This document shows positions 6,148-11,728 of a stretch of DNA of 11,728 nt, piece by piece. The DNA lies in the NCBI GenBank assembly GCA_021794335.1, contig JAJYQZ010000070.1, positions 1 through 11,728 of the forward strand, given 5' to 3'. Position 1 is the stretch's first letter. The number at the start of each line of letters is the position of its first letter. The translations under genes and the position numbers were made by a program. The stretch comes from a bacterium (GTDB lineage: Bacteria; SZUA-79; Acidulodesulfobacterales; Acidulodesulfobacteraceae). Below the pieces are notes generated by a model. It saw only the letters and a list, made by a program, of their open reading frames with translations, was not told the origin of the DNA and searched no databases.

Positions 6148-7688
6148 AAGATGATGGATGGACATTGGCGGCAAATCCTAAAATAAGCGTTTGCATTCCT
6201 GTTTACAATAGGGAAAAATATATCGCCCAGTGCATAGAAAGCGTTCTTGCGCAGGATTACAAGAATATCGAGATAATAATAAGCGACAACTGTTCTACGG
6301 ATGGAACTGTAGAAATTATAAATGGATATTTGAAAGATAAAAGAATCAGATTTTATCGCAATGAAACAAATATCGGTATGGCAGGAAACTTTAGAAAATT
6401 ATTGGATTATACTGTAACCCCATGGATTATTTATCTTAGCAGCGACGATTTTTGGATAGACCCCTCTTTTTTGTCGCAGGCTGTCGATAGGATTAATAAA
6501 CATGATGACCTGAGCGTTTTTTGCGGCGGAAAAATGGCTTTAAATGAAAACAATAACATTATTCAAGATTTTTCCGATGACACAGATGCCGTGTTCGATG
6601 GCGTCGAAGTTTTTTTGAAGGGACTCGATGCATGGCCTCCTTTTGAGATGGGTGCAATGGTTGTAAAAACATCGTTACTTAAAAAAGTTTATCAGCTCAA
6701 TACGCCAGGGAACGATGTTTTTATATTTTGGCAGCTTTGCTTCTTTGGAAAGATATATGTATTAAGGAAGCCTTTTTTTATGTTTCGCTATCATTACGGC
6801 AACACATGCAGATGGAAATCCATAGATGATTTCATTCAAAGAATTCTTTCAAACGCTCTTGTTTCAATTAGAATGTATGAAATTGCTATTAAGAGCAACC
6901 TATTTTCAAAAATAATTATAGATAAATGGTTAATTAGAAATTTATTTTTATTTATAACCGGTTCCGGGTTGGTTAATTTGGAAAATTTTGGCATTATAAA
7001 GGAAAATTATGAAAATATACTCGCAAAGGAAAGCCTCCCCATTAAATATTTTGGGCTTAAACAGCTTTTTGATAAATTGGCGGAAATTAACGTTTTTGAA
7101 GAAAAGTTATCTTATTCTCCAGACGATATCGGCGTGAATGATTTAGCTTCTCTTAAGGATAGATTAGAGACGGTTGGCGGACTTACATTGGATCATTCAA
7201 TAAAACATAATCTTGCCATAAAAGATAATCTTGCGAAATCAGGCATAGATGAAAGCAAAATAAGAGCATTCTTTAACGTTTTCGTGTATTCTAAAATTCA
7301 TATCGGTTTGCCGAAAAGTCTTATATCCGTACCTTTCCTAAATGCGACTGATGAAATTTCATTTGAAGAGGTAAATATAGATATAATCGGGCATGATATT
7401 TTTTTAAACGGCAGGGTTATAATCCGGCATGATAAATCAATACCGAAAGAGGTCTATGTATTATTAATGAATAATGAAGAACCTAAATTTTTTATAGAAA
7501 CAAAAATAAAAATAAGAGAGAGGCTTTATACAGTCAATCCGCCGAGGTTAGTATTACCTAGAAATATAGGCTATTCTTTTGTTATCCCATCCGATTCAAT
7601 ATTAACGGGAGAGTATGGTATAGTAACCTTATGCGCAAATAAAAATGATGCGATGGTTTTTTGCAATAATAATAAATTAATAATATGA
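6135..7688 (+). CDS. GT2-family glycosyltransferase with an added C-terminal beta-rich domain
   Basis: The N-terminal 230 or so residues form a GT-A family 2 glycosyltransferase: ISVCIPVYNREKYI at 17-30, SVLAQDYKNIEIIISDNCST, then NIGMAGNF and the metal/nucleotide-binding SSDDFW with D104 and D105. The middle (about 230-400) is helical. Residues 410-517 are predicted beta-rich (FEEVNIDIIGHDIFLNGRV, KEVYVLLMNN, YSFVIPSD, YGIVTLCANK), like a small immunoglobulin-like or carbohydrate-binding sandwich that I do not recognise. No membrane helices are seen, so it acts at the cytoplasmic face. AGGGG at 6122-6126 lies 8 bases before the ATG. The stop overlaps the next start as ATGA, indicating translational coupling with the radical SAM gene. 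The start lies inside the heptose-kinase remnant. The GT2 call is firm; sugar and acceptor are unknown. Confidence 0.92.
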   Translation: MGDLKDDGWTLAANPKISVCIPVYNREKYIAQCIESVLAQDYKNIEIIISDNCSTDGTVEIINGYLKDKRIRFYRNETNIGMAGNFRKLLDYTVTPWIIYLSSDDFWIDPSFLSQAVDRINKHDDLSVFCGGKMALNENNNIIQDFSDDTDAVFDGVEVFLKGLDAWPPFEMGAMVVKTSLLKKVYQLNTPGNDVFIFWQLCFFGKIYVLRKPFFMFRYHYGNTCRWKSIDDFIQRILSNALVSIRMYEIAIKSNLFSKIIIDKWLIRNLFLFITGSGLVNLENFGIIKENYENILAKESLPIKYFGLKQLFDKLAEINVFEEKLSYSPDDIGVNDLASLKDRLETVGGLTLDHSIKHNLAIKDNLAKSGIDESKIRAFFNVFVYSKIHIGLPKSLISVPFLNATDEISFEEVNIDIIGHDIFLNGRVIIRHDKSIPKEVYVLLMNNEEPKFFIETKIKIRERLYTVNPPRLVLPRNIGYSFVIPSDSILTGEYGIVTLCANKNDAMVFCNNNKLII

Positions 7689-8698
7689 AAGCACAAATTA
7701 AGCCGCGGATAGATTTAGAAAATAGGACAAAACTCGAAGAAGTCATACCCTTAAAGACACCTTTTGTCATTTTTGTAGATCCGGCAGATACATGCAATTT
7801 TAGATGCAAGTTTTGTCCTACGGGGGACAGGGGTCTTATGAAAAAGACGCATGGCAGAAATTTTGGAATAATGGACTTTAATCTGTATAAAAAAATAATC
7901 AATGATATTTGCGAATTCGAAGAGCCCATCAAAGTTTTACGGCTTTATAAAGAAGGGGAACCGTTGCTTAACCCTAACTTTGTGGATATGGTAAAATATG
8001 CAAAAGATAAAGGCTGCGCCCTTAAGATCGATACGACGACTAATGCTTCGCTGCTTAATCCTAAAAAAAATATTGACGTTATAGAGGCGGGTCTTGATAG
8101 AATTAATATTTCCATAGAAGGGATTAACGATAAATTATATAAAGATTTTACCGGAATATCTGTAAATTTTAAAAAAATAGTCGAAAATATCAGACATTTT
8201 TATGAGAACAAAGGAAAATGCGAAATGTGCATTAAAATTAATGGAGATATATTGTCTCAAGACGAACGTGACCAGTTTTATGAAATTTTCGGAAATATTA
8301 CAGATAAGATTTTTGTCGAACATATTGCTCCCTGCTGGCCGGAATTTGAATTAAATGGAGTGGAGGTTAATAATGAATATAATATATATAATCAAAAAAT
8401 AAAAGAAGTCATTGTTTGTCCTTATGTGTTTTATTCTTTCGCAGTAAATTCCGACGGGACGGTAAGTCTTTGTTTCTTGGATTGGTCAAGAAAACTTCTT
8501 ATCGGTGATACGAAACTTAACAGTGTTAAAGAAATATGGAATAGCAATAAACTTATTGAATATCAAAAGTTTTTTTTAACTAAAAAACGGAAAAATCATC
8601 CTATTTGTGGAAATTGCGGTCAATTAACCCATTGTATGCCTGATGATATAGATATGTATGCTGAAAAAATATTAGACACTTTTTTCAATAAAAAATAA
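7685..8698 (+). CDS. Radical SAM protein with SPASM-type C-terminal cluster domain
   Basis: The enzyme should use a [4Fe-4S] cluster and S-adenosylmethionine to start radical chemistry in the cytoplasm. The cluster motif CNFRCKFC gives C37, C41 and C44 (CX3CX2C). KEGEPLLNPNF is the usual GE motif after strand 2, and DTTTNASLL and RINISIEG are typical barrel strands. The C-terminal region has C245, then FAVNSDGTVSLC with C263, then CGNC (C308, C311) and C317, the SPASM arrangement that holds an auxiliary iron-sulfur cluster. Five cysteines suggest a single auxiliary cluster or a reduced SPASM. SPASM proteins modify peptides or act as dehydrogenases, epimerases or similar; in polysaccharide clusters they are thought to modify sugars, but the substrate here is unknown. 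The start overlaps the GT2 stop (ATGA) and the stop overlaps the next start (TAATG). No separate ribosome binding site is visible, so translation is probably coupled. Confidence 0.9.
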   Translation: MKAQIKPRIDLENRTKLEEVIPLKTPFVIFVDPADTCNFRCKFCPTGDRGLMKKTHGRNFGIMDFNLYKKIINDICEFEEPIKVLRLYKEGEPLLNPNFVDMVKYAKDKGCALKIDTTTNASLLNPKKNIDVIEAGLDRINISIEGINDKLYKDFTGISVNFKKIVENIRHFYENKGKCEMCIKINGDILSQDERDQFYEIFGNITDKIFVEHIAPCWPEFELNGVEVNNEYNIYNQKIKEVIVCPYVFYSFAVNSDGTVSLCFLDWSRKLLIGDTKLNSVKEIWNSNKLIEYQKFFLTKKRKNHPICGNCGQLTHCMPDDIDMYAEKILDTFFNKK

Positions 8699-9906
8699 TG
8701 AATTGTCCAATTTGCAGATCACAAGAAAAAGAAATTATTTTAAATTTAAATTGTGGGGGGTTCGATTTCTCTCCGCTTTACAGGAAAATTAAGATTGAAT
8801 CCTGTCTGTCATGCGGACATATATTTAATGATTTAAGCGATAAAGAAATAAAAGGTTTATATGAATATTATAATAATGAATACAGTCTTATTAATATAAG
8901 CAACAGAGGTAAAAAGGGAGATCTTCCGGGAAGTTCAAATATATTTACCGAGAATAGATTTAATAATCTTTATAACGATGTTAAACCCTATCTTAAAACG
9001 GGATTTAATATTTTAGACATAGGATGTGCCATGGGAGGTTATTTAAATTTTTTAAAAGATAAAGGTTTTAATAATTTATACGGGGTGGATACGATACAAT
9101 CTTATATCGAGATCGCCAGAGAATCCGGCGGTTACGATATAAGATACGGCAATGCGGAAATTTTACCTTATGAGGATAATTTTTTCGATTTTATAAATAT
9201 CGATCAAGTCTTAGAACATTTGGTATATCCCCAAAAAGCTTTTAAAGAAGCTAGAAGAATACTTAAGGACGGAGGTATTTTTTGCGTTAGCGTTCCCGAT
9301 GCTTATAGGTATCCTGATTTTTATTTTTTTGATTTTTATTGGTTTTTGCTTAGAGAGCATATCCAGCATTTTGATATTAGACATTTGAAAATTTTAGGTT
9401 CTATATACGGTTTTGAAATAGTGGATTTTTTTCAAACAGCAAATCCTTCGATGAGCGAAAAAATGATTTTTCCGAACTTATGTGTTATATTTAAGTTAAA
9501 TAAAAAAATAAAAAAAATATCAAAAACGAAAAAAAGCTCTTTTTTATTGAAAAAGAACATAATTCAATATGTAAAATCCGAAAAAAATAAATTAAAAGAT
9601 AAAAAAAATAAAATTAAAGACAATATATCATTTAAAACCCCTGTTTATGTCTGGGGTATAGGCAGGGAGTTTTTTTATTTGTATGAAAATTCAAACATAA
9701 AACAATGCAATATTATAGGATTGATTGATTCTAATACATATAAACGTGATTTCTTAACAGTAAACGGTAAAAAAATAATTAATCCTTTAATATTGGAATC
9801 GGCTTCTTTTGATTCAATTCTTATAATTTCTGCAATAGCGCATATTGAAGAAATAAAAAATAATGTAAGAATTATTGACTTTAAAGGTAAGATAATGGAA
9901 TTTTAA
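8698..9906 (+). CDS. SAM-dependent methyltransferase, sugar C-methyltransferase-like three-part architecture
   Basis: The N-terminus has a zinc-ribbon-like CPIC...CLSC set (C3, C6, C36, C39). The class I methyltransferase core follows: motif I ILDIGCAMGG at 105-114, the acidic residue D131 in YGVDT, and IDQVLEHL at 168-175. The third part is a Rossmann-like C-terminal domain with VWGIG at 318-322 and IIGLIDSN, as in the N-terminal zinc/SAM core/C-terminal domain layout of deoxysugar C-methyltransferases. Between core and C-terminal domain, about residues 268-309 are extremely lysine-rich and encoded by poly-A stretches, the most AT-rich coding DNA in the window. The start overlaps the SPASM gene by one base. 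The likely role is methylation of a nucleotide sugar or glycan, but the class also methylates other small molecules, so the C-methylation assignment is moderate. I see no frameshift in the low-complexity region. Confidence 0.85.
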   Translation: MNCPICRSQEKEIILNLNCGGFDFSPLYRKIKIESCLSCGHIFNDLSDKEIKGLYEYYNNEYSLINISNRGKKGDLPGSSNIFTENRFNNLYNDVKPYLKTGFNILDIGCAMGGYLNFLKDKGFNNLYGVDTIQSYIEIARESGGYDIRYGNAEILPYEDNFFDFINIDQVLEHLVYPQKAFKEARRILKDGGIFCVSVPDAYRYPDFYFFDFYWFLLREHIQHFDIRHLKILGSIYGFEIVDFFQTANPSMSEKMIFPNLCVIFKLNKKIKKISKTKKSSFLLKKNIIQYVKSEKNKLKDKKNKIKDNISFKTPVYVWGIGREFFYLYENSNIKQCNIIGLIDSNTYKRDFLTVNGKKIINPLILESASFDSILIISAIAHIEEIKNNVRIIDFKGKIMEF

Positions 9907-9942
9907 GATTAATTACAAGATATTCAGCCTTTAATAAAGAAT

Positions 9943-9949
9943 GGAAGGA
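9943..9949 (+). promoter_or_regulatory. Shine-Dalgarno site that fixes the start of the B12-type radical SAM gene
   Basis: GGAAGGA ends 9 bases before the ATG at 9959. It overlaps the first in-frame ATG at 9941, which has no good ribosome binding site of its own. The downstream ATG also gives MKNILFIIPPY, the typical beginning of a cobalamin-binding radical SAM protein. Confidence 0.7.
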
Positions 9950-9958
9950 TTAAGTTCG

Positions 9959-11590
9959 ATGAAAAATATTTTATTTATTATTCCTCCTTATTTTAATATT
10001 CAAGATTTTATATGTGAAGAAAAAAAATCTATATTGCCCACGTTTACTATTCCTTACGGGGTTTTATCTATATACTCATATATAAAAAAATATTCTAAAT
10101 ATACGGTAAATGCAGAGTTATTAGACTTGAATCTTGAAATATTTAAAAATATAAACCAAAATCAATATCAAGTCGATTTTCTCATAGATTCTTATAAAAA
10201 ACTAATTTTAGAAAAACTTAGAAAGAATTTTGATATAGTTGCTGTATCCGCACTTTTTAATACTTGTTATGATTATATAGAAAGTATCTTATCGGTCGTA
10301 AAAAGTGGGGATGAACTACCCGTAACAGTTATAGGCGGCGGTTTAGCCTCAAACTTATTCGATAAAATATTGAATGATTTTCCCTTACTTGATGGTGTTT
10401 GTTACGGCGAAGGCGAAATACCGATGACCGATTTAATTAATTCTGATAATTATATTGAATGTATGAATACTCACAGGTCATGGGTAACAGCAGAATCTCT
10501 TCAGGATGAAAAGACTCCAGCTGCATCATACGTGGAAAATTTAGACGATATACCAATTTTTATGTATGAACTCATAGATATAAATGAATACAATAGCAGA
10601 TCGGTAGATGTTTGCAATAAGGGTAATGAATTAAGAAGAGAACTTTCTATCCATACGTCCAGAGGATGTCCTTTTAAATGTGTTTATTGCGCTAATATAT
10701 CATTGCATGGGAACAGGATACGCTATATGAGTATCGAAAGAGTTGTTGGCGAGGTTGACGTAATGATAAAAGAATTTGACATGAATACGCTTTTAATTGA
10801 GGACGATCATTTTCTTGGAAATAAAAAACGTGCCGCCTCTATACTTAAAGAACTGACCAAAAGAAATATTAATATTGAATTTCCAAATGGTCTAGCTGTT
10901 TATGCGATTGATGAGGAAATAGGTTTATTATTGAAGAATGCCGGTGTTGGAACTGTTAATTTAGCTGTTGAATCAGGTTCAGATTTTGTTTTAAAGAATC
11001 TTATAAATAAACCTCTCAGGAAAAATCAGATTAAAAGAGCGGTGGATATTCTAAGAAAAAACGGCGTTCGTTCTCATGCTTTTATAGTATTGGGAATTCC
11101 GGGAGAGATGGACGAACATAGAGCAGAAACCATCATAATGATAAAGGAAACAGGATTTGACTGGGTTCATTTTTTTATAGCTATTCCTATTGCCGGCAGC
11201 AGGCTTTATGATTTATGTATAGACAACAACTATTTAGTGGAAAAAGATTTTAGAAATCATATTATTTCCAAAGGAGCAATAAGAGCTCCCGGCGTAGATC
11301 CTGAAGAAATAGTTAGAATTTCATATACTATGAATCTAGAGGTTAACTTTATATTTAACTACAATCTTGTTTCTCAAAATTATGAAATTGCGATATCTTA
11401 TTTTAAAAATATTATGCAAAAATACCCTGAGCATGCATTTGTTTATTATGCTCTTTCTGAATGCTATAAACTCTCAGGTAAGGATATTAATTTAGCTAAG
11501 AAATATGCATCAAACTTCCAAAAAATAATTAATAGCGATCCGGAATGGCGATTCTATGCCGAACACTTCGGATTACTAGATTATGAATAG
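9959..11590 (+). CDS. B12-binding-type radical SAM protein with TPR-like tail
   Basis: The protein combines an N-terminal cobalamin-binding-like Rossmann domain with a radical SAM barrel, the BchE/P-methylase-type layout. Family members perform methyl transfer to unreactive carbons, ring formation and other radical reactions. Numbering from the preferred ATG at 9959 (543 residues), the N-terminal domain starts KNILFIIPPYF and has VIGGG at 124-128 and YGEGE at 149-153, as is usual for these proteins. The cluster motif CPFKCVYC gives C237, C241 and C244, followed by LLIEDDHF, NLAVESGS and VLGIPGE strands of the barrel. Residues from about 474 to the end form a TPR-like helical repeat (NYEIAISYFKNIMQKYPEHA), possibly a protein-docking surface. 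It lies 52 bases after the methyltransferase gene and probably belongs to the same operon. The start at 9941 would add six residues. Cobalamin dependence is inferred; no DxHxxG motif is obvious, which is common in this group. Confidence 0.9.
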   Translation: MKNILFIIPPYFNIQDFICEEKKSILPTFTIPYGVLSIYSYIKKYSKYTVNAELLDLNLEIFKNINQNQYQVDFLIDSYKKLILEKLRKNFDIVAVSALFNTCYDYIESILSVVKSGDELPVTVIGGGLASNLFDKILNDFPLLDGVCYGEGEIPMTDLINSDNYIECMNTHRSWVTAESLQDEKTPAASYVENLDDIPIFMYELIDINEYNSRSVDVCNKGNELRRELSIHTSRGCPFKCVYCANISLHGNRIRYMSIERVVGEVDVMIKEFDMNTLLIEDDHFLGNKKRAASILKELTKRNINIEFPNGLAVYAIDEEIGLLLKNAGVGTVNLAVESGSDFVLKNLINKPLRKNQIKRAVDILRKNGVRSHAFIVLGIPGEMDEHRAETIIMIKETGFDWVHFFIAIPIAGSRLYDLCIDNNYLVEKDFRNHIISKGAIRAPGVDPEEIVRISYTMNLEVNFIFNYNLVSQNYEIAISYFKNIMQKYPEHAFVYYALSECYKLSGKDINLAKKYASNFQKIINSDPEWRFYAEHFGLLDYE

Positions 11591-11636
11591 CTATCAAAAT
11601 TAATGGTAGTGTATAATTAATTGTGTAAATTCATTA

Positions 11637-11652
11637 TGGCAAAATAGATGCA
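11637..11652 (+). promoter_or_regulatory. Sigma-54 (RpoN) -24/-12 promoter
   Basis: TGGCAAAATAGATGCA matches the sigma-54 consensus TGGCAC-N5-TTGCA. The GG (11638-11639) and GC (11650-11651) pairs have exactly the required spacing, and only two of the consensus bases differ (an A for the C of TGGCAC and an A for the first T of TTGC). It lies in the non-coding region after the last radical SAM gene and points at the gene starting at 11722, predicting transcription from near 11663 and a leader of about 60 bases. Sigma-54 often drives flagellar, pilus and surface-polysaccharide genes and requires an enhancer-binding activator. Confidence 0.65.
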
Positions 11653-11685
11653 CCTCGTATAAAATAATATTAGTTTTTAACCAAA

Positions 11686-11701
11686 AAAATTAATTAATTT
11701 T
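11686..11701. repeat. AT-only 16-base palindrome in the leader of the next gene
   Basis: AAAATTAATTAATTTT is a perfect palindrome just upstream of the strong ribosome binding site. With no G or C it is a weak hairpin; it may only keep the translation start region open or bind a protein. Confidence 0.3.
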
Positions 11702-11703
11702 AA

Positions 11704-11711
11704 AGAGGAGG
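11704..11711 (+). promoter_or_regulatory. Strong Shine-Dalgarno site of the gene starting at 11722
   Basis: AGAGGAGG is the strongest ribosome binding site in the window, 10 bases before an ATG. Together with the preceding sigma-54 promoter it predicts a highly translated product. Confidence 0.75.
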
Positions 11712-11721
11712 CACATCTAAA

Positions 11722-11728
11722 ATGAATT
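11722..11728 (+). CDS. Start of a further gene, cut by the right edge
   Basis: Only ATG AAT T is inside the window (Met-Asn, then one base). The gene is inferred from its own promoter and an excellent ribosome binding site after 131 bases without an intact gene. The product cannot be identified. A flagellin, other flagellar protein or pilin would fit a sigma-54 promoter next to glycosylation genes, but that is inference from context. Confidence 0.55.

Larger units (their letters stand above)
11646..11718. repeat. Imperfect inverted repeat covering the Shine-Dalgarno site
   Basis: AGATG at 11646-11650 can pair with CATCT at 11714-11718, and CCTC at 11653-11656 with GAGG at 11708-11711, with a two-base mismatch between them. 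The right arm includes the strong ribosome binding site of the next gene. The left arm lies within and just after the sigma-54 -12 element. Confidence 0.35.

Noticed and set aside
7582..7932. Minus-strand open frame of 116 codons
   Set aside because: It overlaps the GT2 end and the cluster-binding start of the SPASM gene, both well supported on the plus strand.
9941..9943. ATG at 9941 as start of the B12-type radical SAM gene
   Set aside because: It has no good ribosome binding site, and its own codons form the site that serves the ATG at 9959, where the conserved N-terminus begins.
1..11728. CRISPR arrays, tRNA or rRNA genes, transposase genes and long direct repeats
   Set aside because: None was seen on reading both strands; only short AT-rich inverted repeats are present.

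Overview
The window is an AT-rich stretch of bacterial chromosome with every recognised gene on the + strand, packed tightly as one or two operons. It is a surface-glycan (glycoconjugate) biosynthesis and tailoring locus. A heptosyltransferase-type GT9 domain, the C-terminal remnant of a GHMP heptose kinase and a good sigma-54 promoter point to a Gram-negative, probably flagellated or piliated bacterium. Low G+C, A-ending codons and long poly-A runs would suit an AT-rich deltaproteobacterium-like lineage, but that placement is a guess. No rRNA, tRNA, CRISPR array, integrase or insertion sequence was seen.

Layout: (1) 1-1299, the 3' part of a GT9 glycosyltransferase with a long helical C-terminal extension, cut by the left edge. 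(2) 1301-1939, an unrecognised 212-residue protein. (3) 1926-3503, a sulfotransferase-like protein followed by an APS kinase (CysC), i.e. the activated-sulfate supply and a candidate enzyme to use it. (4) 3563-5794, a GT4 glycosyltransferase and a GT-A-like glycosyltransferase with a coiled-coil tail. (5) 5795-6134, a 340-base gap that is not empty: its right part reads as the decayed C-terminus of a D-glycero-D-manno-heptose-7-phosphate kinase (HddA-like), whose stop codon still overlaps the start of the next gene. (6) 6135-9906, three genes coupled by 4-base and 1-base overlaps: a GT2 glycosyltransferase with an extra C-terminal beta-rich domain, a radical SAM/SPASM protein and a sugar-C-methyltransferase-like SAM methyltransferase. 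(7) 9959-11590, a B12-binding-type radical SAM protein with a TPR-like tail. (8) 11591-11728, a regulatory region with a sigma-54 -24/-12 promoter and a very strong Shine-Dalgarno site, then the first two codons of the next gene.

Working model (inference): four glycosyltransferases build a glycan, CysC makes PAPS for the sulfotransferase-like enzyme, and the two radical SAM enzymes plus the methyltransferase alter sugars or the acceptor by radical and methyl-transfer chemistry. The sigma-54 promoter at the right edge suggests that the next gene is a flagellar or pilus gene, which would make this a candidate flagellin- or pilin-glycosylation island; LPS or capsule decoration is the main alternative. 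The left and right halves differ visibly in base composition, which fits modular assembly.
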